A stretch of 64,000 nt of DNA from DATJYV01 sp035499415 (GTDB lineage: Bacteria; Bacteroidota; Ignavibacteria; UBA10030), in assembly GCA_035499415.1 (NCBI GenBank), contig DATJYV010000029.1, positions 1 through 64,000 of the forward strand, written 5' to 3'. Under the pieces are notes generated by a model. The model searched no databases and had not been told where the DNA came from. It saw only the letters and a program-made list of their open reading frames with translations. The position numbers and the translations under genes were made by a program. Below, piece by piece: positions 18,091-26,396 of the stretch. How positions within the stretch are numbered: position 1 is the first letter of the stretch; every line of letters starts with the position of its first letter.

Positions 18091-19341
18091 CTAATTGTCG
18101 TCGATCAAGAGAGATGCTTGTATCGGCTGACGACGATTTTGCTGTGTTCGCGACGGTTTGAATAGATCGTAGAGGACAAGGCCGACTGCTCCGAGCAACA
18201 CGCCATCACTCCCCAGCTTGGCGGGGACGATCTGCACTGCTTCCGCCGGCGCCGAGAGGACGTCGAACCGAACGCGATCCTGCACAAGTGCCGCCACCTT
18301 CGGGGAGCCCGCAAGTTTTCCCGCAAGCACGATCGTTTCCGGATTCAGAAGATTGATCAATTGAATACTGACCATGCTGATCAGCGAAGCCGCCTCGTCG
18401 ACGATCTTCATGGCAATGGCTTCGCCCGCCGTGGCCGCGTCCACAATCTCGGCGGCGTCGCTTATCTTTCTTTGACCTCCGTGCCGCTGATACACCTCGA
18501 TGAATCGATGGTCCGAAACGACACCGCCAAGATCCTCCTGGTCAGATATCAGGAGCGGGAAATCCCCGCTGCTTTTCAACGTGTGACCGAGTTCGTTGAA
18601 GCCGATCTCTCCGGCGCTCGATGTTACCCCTCGCATCAATCTCCCCTCTACCACAATCCCCGCGCCCACGCCGTCTCCCACAAACAGGCACACCTGATTC
18701 GGAATATATCTGCTTGCTCCGAACAGGAACTCTCCCACGGTCATGGCCTTCACATCGTTTTCCGCAAACGTCGGCAGGCCGAATTCGTCCTCAAAAAAGC
18801 GTTTAAGATTGACCTCCCGCCAGCTTTTCAGCGCGTCCGCGACACGCACCACCCCTTTCTCCTCGTCGATGACGCCCGGCATCCCAATGCCGATGCCGAC
18901 GGCCTTGGAAAAGTACTCCGGTTTCATCGTGCGCCACTGTCGCAATCCCCTTGTGATCCCGCCCAATACCACATCGGGGGAGCTGCCAATCGGATATTCG
19001 ATGCTCGTCCGCTGCTCCATCGCCGCATTCAGGTCGGTGATTGCCATTTGTGTCGACCGTAATTTTATGTCGACCCCGATCACGTACCGTGCGGAAGGAT
19101 TGAAGCGAAGCAGTTGCCGTTTTCGCCCTCCCTTCACAGTCGAGCTGCCGGCCCCGACATTTTTCAAGTACCCATGCCGCAACAGGCGCCCCACGAGCCA
19201 ACTCACGGTCGTTTTCGACAACCCCAGGATTTGCGCGAGCTCTACGCGCGAAATTGTACTGTAATCTCGAACGACGCGAAGAATTCTGAATTCGTTCGGT
19301 TCGTTCACATTCATGCGTTGTCGTTTGCCGGAGGTATTCAT
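18091..19341 (-). CDS. ROK-family regulator lacking the zinc-binding motif
   Basis: About 416 residues. An N-terminal winged helix (ISRVELAQILGLSKTTVSWLVGRLL) precedes a ROK domain (GIGIGMPGVID, FVGDGVGAGIVVEG, SSAGEIG, ETIVLAGKL). Where the family has the GH...CxCGxxGC zinc motif, this protein continues GFNELGHTLKSSGDFPLL with no cysteines. Ligand binding or oligomerisation may therefore differ. The start at 19341 gives MNTSGKRQRMN. ATG 19314 is an alternative; the longest frame uses an unsupported TTG. It lies upstream of, and on the same strand as, the chitin locus, but is separated by 380 bp and is probably its own unit. Confidence 0.82.
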   Translation of the reverse strand: MNTSGKRQRMNVNEPNEFRILRVVRDYSTISRVELAQILGLSKTTVSWLVGRLLRHGYLKNVGAGSSTVKGGRKRQLLRFNPSARYVIGVDIKLRSTQMAITDLNAAMEQRTSIEYPIGSSPDVVLGGITRGLRQWRTMKPEYFSKAVGIGIGMPGVIDEEKGVVRVADALKSWREVNLKRFFEDEFGLPTFAENDVKAMTVGEFLFGASRYIPNQVCLFVGDGVGAGIVVEGRLMRGVTSSAGEIGFNELGHTLKSSGDFPLLISDQEDLGGVVSDHRFIEVYQRHGGQRKISDAAEIVDAATAGEAIAMKIVDEAASLISMVSIQLINLLNPETIVLAGKLAGSPKVAALVQDRVRFDVLSAPAEAVQIVPAKLGSDGVLLGAVGLVLYDLFKPSRTQQNRRQPIQASLLIDDN

Positions 19342-19636
19342 GAATTGCTTACGCTGTTTACCATCCTCTTCATTATCAATGCAAGGCAGCCCGGAACATA
19401 ACGGCAAAAAATAATTGGCGGTACCTTTGTGATCACGACGTGCATCCGCGGAATTGCTCCACCTCTAATTCATTTGTTATCAAGAATTTATGAGGAATCG
19501 GGCAGAAGTGCAATTAGCTGCCGGCGTCCCGGAAATAGGGGGGATTCCATCTGCGTCTGCCGCATGATGATCTTTTTGCGCTGGTGACTTCACACAAACT
19601 CTCTTATTTTGGTGCATTCGCTCTGGAGGAACGAGA

Positions 19637-20278
19637 ATGGGACGTATTCAAATCCGCCTTGGCATGCTCGCCGCCATCGTGTCGCTCACGCTTATCGTAT
19701 CGTGCGAAAGTTCGAGACTCTCGAACATTTGGTGGGATCGCTCGTTCACGAGCGGCCCCCTGACAAAGATCATGGTGATTGCCGTAAAGCGCAACGCAAT
19801 CCATCGAAGAATTTGGGAGGATGGGCTGGCAGATGAACTTTCCAAGCATTCGCTCGTCGTCACTCCTTCGTATCGCACGTTCCCGACGGATGTTCCCGAC
19901 ACCGGGCAGGTTTCCGCTGCCCTGCGGGAAGGGAAGTTCGACGCCGTCCTGGTCGTCACCAAACTCCCCACCCAGACGCTGACCTCCACTGAACCCGGTT
20001 ACACCACGAGAACCCCCGTTTATGCCTATAATGCCTGGCGCAACAGTTACTCCGTCTCGTACGACCGGGAGTATCACAGCCCGACAACGGATACGTCGCG
20101 AGTCGTCCGCCATCAGATCGACCTCTGGTCGGCCATCGAAACCGGCCGGCTGATCTGGTCCGGCATCGGCGAAGTCCTCGACCCCAGCTCCGTCCAGGAT
20201 GTGAAGAGCGAAATATCCCAACTGATTGCCCCCGAGCTGGAATTACACGGAATCATCCCCCCTGTCAAAAAGCATTAG
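19637..20278 (+). CDS. Predicted lipoprotein, DUF4136-like
   Basis: 213 residues with a lipoprotein signal peptide; the lipobox LIVSC puts the lipidated Cys near residue 24. GGAGGAACGAGA precedes the ATG. The mature part has the pattern KIMVIAVKRNAIHRRIWEDGLADELSKHSLVVTPSYRTFP, then a DAVLVVTK strand and a late WSGIGEVLDP strand, as in small outer-membrane lipoproteins that bind or assemble envelope components. Function is not known. It lies 133 bp before a membrane glycosyltransferase gene on the same strand. Confidence 0.65.
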   Translation: MGRIQIRLGMLAAIVSLTLIVSCESSRLSNIWWDRSFTSGPLTKIMVIAVKRNAIHRRIWEDGLADELSKHSLVVTPSYRTFPTDVPDTGQVSAALREGKFDAVLVVTKLPTQTLTSTEPGYTTRTPVYAYNAWRNSYSVSYDREYHSPTTDTSRVVRHQIDLWSAIETGRLIWSGIGEVLDPSSVQDVKSEISQLIAPELELHGIIPPVKKH

Positions 20279-20411
20279 CGTGCGCCGTGAGGGGTTCCCG
20301 GTGAGCCGGCGACCGATGAGAAATGTCGCGGCGTCCCTCATCTCGTCGCGCGGGAGCGGTGTCGGATCGAAGCACATCGCACCGGACCTTCGGCCTTTCT
20401 GAGGTTCGCTC

Positions 20412-21806
20412 ATGCGCCGAAGGGCTCTTCTCATCCTCGCCGCCGGACTGCTCATCCGCCTGGTCGTCATCCTGACATTTGTTCCGCCCGTCGTCTCCGA
20501 CGCGCATGATTATGACCTCCTGGGCAGGTCGATTGCCGGAGGGCTCGGATATTCCGTGGACGGGAGTCCGACGGCTTATCGGCTTCCGCTCTACCCCTAT
20601 CTTCTCTCCGTTTCTTACTCGGTGTCCGGCAGCTCCCATGCATTTGTGAAAATTGTCCAGGCCGCCGCCGACGCCTGTTCTGCGTGGCTCGTGTTTCTTA
20701 TCGCGTCCCTCCTGTTTTCCGAACAGGTTGCCATCCTCGCTCTCCTCATCTTCGGGTTCTTCCCCATTCAGATTCTGTACACGACGTTCCTGCTGACTGA
20801 AACGATTTTTACGACGCTGTTCCTTTTCATGATCTGGCTTATCGTCCGCCCCCAGGGGGGACAAAACACTCTCACTTCGGACATCGTGTTCGGACTCACG
20901 CTGGGACTTTCCCTGCTCATCAAGCCGGCCGCGGTCGTCGCGCTCCCACTTTATTGTTCCCGGCACTGGTCGTCGGGAACGGACAGGAAGCCCCTCTGGC
21001 GATCTCTCGCGATCATCCTCCTCGTCGCTTCGGCCGTTCTCTGCCCATGGGCCATCCGGAACTACAGGACGTTTGGACGATTTTCCCTTACGAGCAATGC
21101 GGGAATTAATTTTTGGATCGGCGCTCACGACGGTGCGAACGGCGGATATGCAATGCCGCGGGACGATAACCCCCTCGATGCCTTCCACGACGAGTGGCAG
21201 AGGTCGGATGAGGGATACAAGCGGGGAATCGAATTCATTCGCCGCCAACCTTCGGCCTACGCGTTTCTGATGCTCGAGAAATCCGCCCACTTCATCGCGG
21301 TCGATTACATGGCACAACAGACGTTCGACGCCGTTGTATTCCACACGCCCGACCCGTCGAAAGCCGCGAGATACTCCGACGTGACCGCCTTGAGCATCGT
21401 GCTCTTCCAACTCCCCTTCGTCATCACCCTCCTTCTTGCAACACTCGGCCTGATTTGCTTCGACATGAAGGATCGCGCCGGGGCTCTGTTCACGGGTGGA
21501 GCGGTGCTCCTCTGGCTCGCGGTCCATCTCGCTGTCTATGCCGGCGGCCGCTACCGCTTTCCCATCGTCCCTCTTCTCATCATGGGCGCGGCGTACGCGT
21601 ACGAATTGATCCGGGAACGCCGCCTCACCTTCACCCCTCGTCGTCTGGTGTGCGTGACACTTCTTGTATCCTTCTTCGTCATGAGCTGGTGCGCGGAGTA
21701 TTTCCACGCGCAATTCCGCTCAAACACCCCGATTGTCAATCCCGATCATACGGGGAATTCATTCGCTTCCCTGGCGGCACGACCGAACGAAGCATCGTGT
21801 AAGTAA
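20412..21806 (+). CDS. GT39/ArnT-like membrane glycosyltransferase
   Basis: 464 residues with about ten hydrophobic helices. After the first helix comes VSDAHDYDLLGRSIAGG, the acidic first periplasmic loop of polyprenyl-phosphate-dependent transferases of the PMT/ArnT superfamily. RLPLYPYLLS follows. A late soluble loop (about 225-290) contains the ANGGYAMPRDDNP region. Such enzymes move a sugar from a lipid-phosphate donor to lipid A, protein or glycan at the outer face of the inner membrane. The acceptor is unknown. Start is ATG with GAGG eight bases upstream. Ends convergent with the pyrimidine operon. Confidence 0.8.
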   Translation: MRRRALLILAAGLLIRLVVILTFVPPVVSDAHDYDLLGRSIAGGLGYSVDGSPTAYRLPLYPYLLSVSYSVSGSSHAFVKIVQAAADACSAWLVFLIASLLFSEQVAILALLIFGFFPIQILYTTFLLTETIFTTLFLFMIWLIVRPQGGQNTLTSDIVFGLTLGLSLLIKPAAVVALPLYCSRHWSSGTDRKPLWRSLAIILLVASAVLCPWAIRNYRTFGRFSLTSNAGINFWIGAHDGANGGYAMPRDDNPLDAFHDEWQRSDEGYKRGIEFIRRQPSAYAFLMLEKSAHFIAVDYMAQQTFDAVVFHTPDPSKAARYSDVTALSIVLFQLPFVITLLLATLGLICFDMKDRAGALFTGGAVLLWLAVHLAVYAGGRYRFPIVPLLIMGAAYAYELIRERRLTFTPRRLVCVTLLVSFFVMSWCAEYFHAQFRSNTPIVNPDHTGNSFASLAARPNEASCK

Positions 21807-21878
21807 CATCCCTCCCGGGCAACGGGGGAACGAACGTGGAACGGCCGGGCGTACGCTGGGTGAGCGACGGGATTTCCG

Positions 21879-23405
21879 TCAGAGGCGACGCTCCGAGTCC
21901 AAACGCGGATCGCGTCGCGTCAGAACGGCATAGACGAAGAACGCAACACCGAAGCCGACAAACCAGGCGTAACTGTAGAGTCCCATGAAGAACGGGCCGA
22001 CCGTTTCGGCTGAGACGGCCTTCACGGTACCGAGGAAGCCGGGAATGTTCGGCACGATTCCGAGGCCGAGCGCAACCAGTGCAGACGGATTGAACCCGCG
22101 CCGATACGAGTAGCGACCTTCTGCACGATAAAGGTCAATCGCTTCGAGGCGTGTTTTCCGGATGAAGAAGTAGTCGCAGATGAGGATACCGCCGATCGGC
22201 CCCAGAAGCGCCGAATAGCCCACAAGCCAGGTGAAGATGTAGCCGCTCGGGTCGGCGACGAGCTTCCACGGCTGGATGAGAATGCCGATGATTCCTGTGA
22301 TCAGGCCGCCAATGCGAAACGTAATCTTCGACGGCCAGAGATTCGAGAAGTCGTTCGCCGGGCTGACGACGTTTGCCGCCAGGTTGGTGGCGAGGGTTGC
22401 GAGACAGAGAGCGAAGAGCGAGATGGCCAGGACGAGGGGGTTGGTAAATTGCGTAATAAGGACGACCGGATCCCAAATGGGGAAGCCGCCGTAAATCACG
22501 ATCGTCGCGGATGTGACGGCGACCCCGATGAATGAGTAGAGGGCCATTGTCGTCGGGAGGCCGATCGCCTGGCCGAGCATTTGGTCCCGCTGGGTTTTCG
22601 AATACCGGGTGAAGTCGGGAATATTCAGCGAGAGCGTCGCCCAGAATCCGATCATCCCGGTGAGCGACGGAAAAAAGACGGACCAGAACTGTCCTTCTCT
22701 GGGACCTCCGGCAACGAATTGTGAGGGCTGTGACAGCATTGGCCCGAACCCGCCCGCCTGTTTGTACGCCCAGGCGAGAAGGGCGAGTCCCAGGGCGATG
22801 AGCAGCGGCGCTTTGATATCGAGCAGGAAGCGGATGGAGTCGATCCCTTTGTAAATCACGAGCATGTTAATGCCCCAGAAGAACAAAAAACATAAAAGCT
22901 GTGCGACGTTGATGCCGGCGATCGACGGAGGGAGATTATTCCAGGCCGGGATGAAGATTGTGATAATCTTGTAGATTGCCCAGCCGCCGATCCACGCCTG
23001 AATGCCGAACCAACCGCAGGCCACGAACGCACGAAGAAGCGCGGGAACGTTGGCGCCGCGGATCCCAAACGCCGCTCGGCAATAAACGGGGAATGGGATT
23101 CCGTATTTCGTACCGGCGTGAGCGTTCAGAATCATCGGGATCAGAACGATCAGGTTGCCGAGGAATACCGTGATGACCGCCTGGTACCAGTTCATCCCTT
23201 CTGATATGAGGGAGGACGAAAGCATGTACGTCGGAATGCAGGCGGACATGGAGATCCACAAAGCGGCGATGTTGTAGATTCCCCAGCGGCGCTGCGCGAG
23301 CGTCGTGGGGGCGATGTCCTTGTTGATCAGCGGACTGTCGCGAACCGAGGAGATGTCCGGTTCAACCAATTCGGTGTAATTCGAGGCAATCATGGACAAC
23401 GACAT
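21879..23405 (-). CDS. NCS1-family nucleobase/hydantoin transporter
   Basis: 508 residues and about 12 transmembrane helices. It has the NCS1 signatures NKDIAPTTLAQRRWGIYNIAALWISM at the N-terminus, GWFGIQAWIGGWAI in helix 3 and LSLNIPDFTRYSKTQRDQ in the middle. These match the Mhp1/PucI/uracil transporter group, which carry uracil, thymine, hydantoins or allantoin with sodium or protons. As the last gene of the reductive pyrimidine operon it most likely imports uracil or thymine, or dihydropyrimidines. It begins 75 bp after the M50-like gene. Substrate is inferred from context. Confidence 0.92.
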   Translation of the reverse strand: MSLSMIASNYTELVEPDISSVRDSPLINKDIAPTTLAQRRWGIYNIAALWISMSACIPTYMLSSSLISEGMNWYQAVITVFLGNLIVLIPMILNAHAGTKYGIPFPVYCRAAFGIRGANVPALLRAFVACGWFGIQAWIGGWAIYKIITIFIPAWNNLPPSIAGINVAQLLCFLFFWGINMLVIYKGIDSIRFLLDIKAPLLIALGLALLAWAYKQAGGFGPMLSQPSQFVAGGPREGQFWSVFFPSLTGMIGFWATLSLNIPDFTRYSKTQRDQMLGQAIGLPTTMALYSFIGVAVTSATIVIYGGFPIWDPVVLITQFTNPLVLAISLFALCLATLATNLAANVVSPANDFSNLWPSKITFRIGGLITGIIGILIQPWKLVADPSGYIFTWLVGYSALLGPIGGILICDYFFIRKTRLEAIDLYRAEGRYSYRRGFNPSALVALGLGIVPNIPGFLGTVKAVSAETVGPFFMGLYSYAWFVGFGVAFFVYAVLTRRDPRLDSERRL

Positions 23406-23480
23406 GTGAGAGTGGATTGAGATTGGACACGCCAGACTGGTCGTCTCATTTCAAATGAATGTATTGTGTCTCCTCCTCGA

Positions 23481-24113
23481 TCATCTCTCCCGTGATTCCG
23501 CGACGGGTTTCGTCTCATCATCCTTCAGAAGAAATGGGGTTGGATGGAAGTACTCGTAGAACGCCCAGGCGATGCCTCCTGCGATTGCCAGGGAGCCGAC
23601 CGCGAGTCCTCCGAAATATGCGACGTTCGAAAGGTCTTCGGCGGAGTCGAGCATCTGCCAGTGGATGAGAAGGTTGTACCAGTCGTGTCCTTCTTTGGGG
23701 CCGAGAAGGTGAAGCGAGCGGTAAGGCGCGTCGTAGATATACGAGGTTAATGCGATGGCATTTACTCCGGCGAGTGCAAGGTATACGGTCGAAAAGAATG
23801 ACTTTTGCCGGGCCGCAACGACACATGCGACGACCGGAATCATGACTTGCCAGAATGAACCGCCGAGAATATGGAGGGTCCTGCCAAACAACGCGAAGAG
23901 AAGATGCCCGCCTTCATGGAGCGGTGTGATGATCCAGACATAATACATGCTGTAAAAGAACGGAAACGTCAAGGGGGGAAAAGCAGAATGCGCGACTGCA
24001 GACTGATCCAGAAGGACAACGCAGGGGACGAGCGCGAGCAACTTCAAGGCGAGCGGAACAGAGCGCTCGAGCGGGTCCGCCGGCGGGATCGCGGTAGGAT
24101 GACTAGCTTGCAC
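23481..24113 (-). CDS. Polytopic membrane protein with HExxH, M50-like
   Basis: 210 residues with about five hydrophobic segments. The motif PLHEGGHLLFALFG places HEGGH at the end of a transmembrane helix, as in site-2 (M50) intramembrane metalloproteases. No clear second motif (LDG or NxxPxxxxDG) was found, so catalytic competence is uncertain. A GTG start gives MQASHP. It follows the cytochrome-like gene by 9 bp and precedes the NCS1 transporter, inside the pyrimidine operon. A protease-like membrane protein has no known role in this pathway. Confidence 0.6.
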   Translation of the reverse strand: MQASHPTAIPPADPLERSVPLALKLLALVPCVVLLDQSAVAHSAFPPLTFPFFYSMYYVWIITPLHEGGHLLFALFGRTLHILGGSFWQVMIPVVACVVAARQKSFFSTVYLALAGVNAIALTSYIYDAPYRSLHLLGPKEGHDWYNLLIHWQMLDSAEDLSNVAYFGGLAVGSLAIAGGIAWAFYEYFHPTPFLLKDDETKPVAESRER

Positions 24114-24122
24114 GGGAGAGCG

Positions 24123-24425
24123 CTATTTCGGAAAACCTGACGCCACCCACAATTTGACCAGCTTTTGATCCTCTTCTTTTTTCAAACGAGTGTTGAGCTT
24201 TAATCCGAGCCGCTTCACCGTGGAATAATCGGTGAACGGAAGTTTCCCAAACACCTTTCCCCCTTCAAAGTGACACGGTTGACACTTTTGGACGAGCAGG
24301 GGCGCGAGATCTTTCGAGAACGATTTCGTGTCTTGAGATCCCGCACCCGCGAAGGCCGCTGAGAGCGAGATTATCACAACTCCCATTCCCAACGCAAGCG
24401 TCGTGACTCGGTCCCCCTTCTTCAT
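24123..24425 (-). CDS. Small c-type cytochrome-domain protein
   Basis: 100 residues with an N-terminal signal peptide (about 1-28) and a single haem-attachment motif CQPCH within APLLVQKCQPCHFEGGK. The layout matches small planctomycete-type cytochrome c domains found in exported proteins. The mature chain has no methionine, so the usual Met axial ligand is missing. Its ATG overlaps the dihydropyrimidinase stop as ATGA, so the two are translationally coupled. A periplasmic haem protein coupled to a cytoplasmic pyrimidine hydrolase is unexpected. An electron-transfer or sensing role is conjecture. Confidence 0.78.
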   Translation of the reverse strand: MKKGDRVTTLALGMGVVIISLSAAFAGAGSQDTKSFSKDLAPLLVQKCQPCHFEGGKVFGKLPFTDYSTVKRLGLKLNTRLKKEEDQKLVKLWVASGFPK

Positions 24426-25834
24426 CTCCCGATGAGATTGTATTGTCCGCGTTTGATATATCTTCCATAACCCGCCTTGCCCTTGAATGCATCCCCCTCG
24501 AACACCGCTTTGCCCCGGGAAAGGACATACGACGGAGAACCGCTGACCGTCATCTGCTCGTACGGATTATAGTCGACTCGCATGAAGTGGGTCCTGGCCG
24601 TGATCGTGTACTTCCGCTTCGGATCCCACACGACGATGTCCGCATCGCTGCCGATGGCGATGGTTCCTTTCTTCGGGAACAGTCCCATCAGTTTCGCCGG
24701 CGCGGTCGAAACGAGCTGGACAAACCGATTCATGCTCCAGCCGCGCTTTACCACTCCCCCCTCATAAAGCAGGTGAAGCCGGTTTTCGACGCCGGGGAGT
24801 CCGTTGGGGATTTTGCTGAAATCGTCCTTTCCCAGTTCCTTCTGGCGCGGGAGCCCTTTATAACCCTCTTTCATACAGAAGGGACAGTGGTCGGTCGAAA
24901 CCGCCTGGAGATCGTCGACGGCAAGTGCTTTCCATAAGAATTCCTGATTCGACCGCTCCCTGATGGGGGGCGAGCAGACGTACTTTGCGCCGTTGAAGCT
25001 GCCGTCGGCGTAGTCCTCGTACGCAAGGAAGAGATACTGCGGGCAGGTTTCGCCGTAGACCGGCAGGCCCCGGTCCCGGGCTTCGCGAATCTGCTCCATC
25101 GCCAGATGCGAGGAAACGTGGACGATATAAACGGGCACGCCGGCCATTTCGCTGAGCGCGATCACGCGGTGAGTCGCCTCCTGTTCGGCCGTCGCCGGGC
25201 GCGAGAGCGCATGCACATTCGGCGTCGTCTTCCCTTCCGCCAGCATGCGTTTCACGAGCAGGTCGATCACCCCTCCATTCTCGGCATGCATGCAGATCAA
25301 GGCACCGTTCTCGGCCGTTCGCCTCATCGCTTTGTAGATCGTGGCGTCATCGACCATGAAGACGCCCGGATACGCGGTGAACAGCTTGAAGCTCGTCACC
25401 CCCTCCCTCTTGACCATCGTATCCATGTCGGGAAGCCAGTCGTCGGGCAATTCCGTCAGAATCAAATGCAGGCCATAATCGACCACCGCCCGTCCCTCGG
25501 ACTTCCGGAGCCAGGTCTCGAACGCCTGGCGCATATTCGTCCCGCGCGATTGGACGGCAAAGTCGACGATACAGGTCGTGCCCCCGTGCGCCGCAGCAAT
25601 GGTCCCCGTCTCGAAGTCGTCGGATGCCGCCGTCCCGCCGAACGGAAGCTCCATGTGCGTGTGGACGTCGATCCCTCCCGGGATCACATAGCAGCCGGCC
25701 GCATCGATCGTGCGGTCCGCACGAATCTTCAGTCCCTTTCCAATCGTCGTGATCGTCTCATCTTCCACGTAAATATCGGCAACGTAATCCTGTTCCGCCG
25801 TGATGATGCGACCGTTGGTTATGAGGGTTGACAT
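24422..25834 (-). CDS. hydA: Dihydropyrimidinase (D-hydantoinase)
   Basis: 470 residues, normal family length. It hydrolyses 5,6-dihydrouracil or dihydrothymine to N-carbamoyl-beta-amino acids, step two of reductive pyrimidine catabolism. The metal site is complete: GGIDVHTHMELPFGG (two His), SFKLFTAYPG (carboxylated Lys), MHAENG and VYIVHVSS (His), and AVSTDHCPF (Asp). The usual terminal RG pattern (YVLSRGKAVFEG) is present. It sits between the small membrane protein gene and the cytochrome gene, overlapping the latter by 4 bp. Assignment is very secure; substrate preference follows from the PreTA genes. Confidence 0.95.
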   Translation of the reverse strand: MSTLITNGRIITAEQDYVADIYVEDETITTIGKGLKIRADRTIDAAGCYVIPGGIDVHTHMELPFGGTAASDDFETGTIAAAHGGTTCIVDFAVQSRGTNMRQAFETWLRKSEGRAVVDYGLHLILTELPDDWLPDMDTMVKREGVTSFKLFTAYPGVFMVDDATIYKAMRRTAENGALICMHAENGGVIDLLVKRMLAEGKTTPNVHALSRPATAEQEATHRVIALSEMAGVPVYIVHVSSHLAMEQIREARDRGLPVYGETCPQYLFLAYEDYADGSFNGAKYVCSPPIRERSNQEFLWKALAVDDLQAVSTDHCPFCMKEGYKGLPRQKELGKDDFSKIPNGLPGVENRLHLLYEGGVVKRGWSMNRFVQLVSTAPAKLMGLFPKKGTIAIGSDADIVVWDPKRKYTITARTHFMRVDYNPYEQMTVSGSPSYVLSRGKAVFEGDAFKGKAGYGRYIKRGQYNLIGR

Positions 25835-25894
25835 GTCCGTTATTCCTGTTGTGATGCTTGAAGGTGCGCGTCCGTGGAGAGACTCCGGAACCTC

Positions 25895-26320
25895 TTACGG
25901 CACCCCGACGGAAGATTCCCTGCGATAGATCAGGCTGATGGCCGCAGCAACGATAACATACCAGATGATCATGTAGACCGTGCTGACCGCGGCCAGCGAC
26001 AGCTCATACCCCCGGATCATCAGATAGTTGAAGAAGTAGAAGGGGATGCCGGATATCAACCCCGCGTAGAGGCCAAAGAGCATTCCTCCGCGGACCCCCG
26101 GCTTGAAGTTCTGGACGACGCGGTCGTAGACCCACCCCAGAATGAGTGCTGCGAGAAAATCTCCGAGCGCAAACCAGGTGGGGGACTGGGACATCCGAAA
26201 AACGTCGGGGGCTTTTTCATAGTAGACTCGCTCCAGAAGATACCCCTGGACGATTCCGTCGAGCAGATTCCCGACGACTCCTCCCGCCAGGACGGCGATC
26301 CAGAACCTCGACTTCTTCAC
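25895..26320 (-). CDS. Small four-helix membrane protein of unknown function
   Basis: 141 residues, with hydrophobic segments near 7-25, 50-68, 80-100 and 110-130, starting at GTG with GGAG about ten bases upstream. The sequence AVLAGGVVGNLLDGIVQGYLL and GDFLAALILGWVYDRV recalls small DUF1761-like membrane proteins, but I cannot assign a family firmly. It lies between preA and hydA, about 60-76 bp from each, with the same direction, so it is probably in the operon. No function inferred. Confidence 0.6.
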   Translation of the reverse strand: MKKSRFWIAVLAGGVVGNLLDGIVQGYLLERVYYEKAPDVFRMSQSPTWFALGDFLAALILGWVYDRVVQNFKPGVRGGMLFGLYAGLISGIPFYFFNYLMIRGYELSLAAVSTVYMIIWYVIVAAAISLIYRRESSVGVP

Positions 26321-26396
26321 TCAGCAGCATCTCCTTCCAGTGATTTCCGGGATGACCGCGACAACCTCTCCGCGACCGTCCCCAATCCCCGATCGC

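Noticed and set aside
17811..18161. 116-codon plus-strand frame after the TTGACA/TATGAT pair
   Set aside because: Its start lies within the promoter elements and it runs antisense into the ROK gene; no motif or signal peptide is seen.
20265..21713. 482-codon minus-strand frame opposite the GT39-like gene
   Set aside because: Highly charged shadow translation with no motif; the plus-strand frame encodes a typical polytopic membrane protein.
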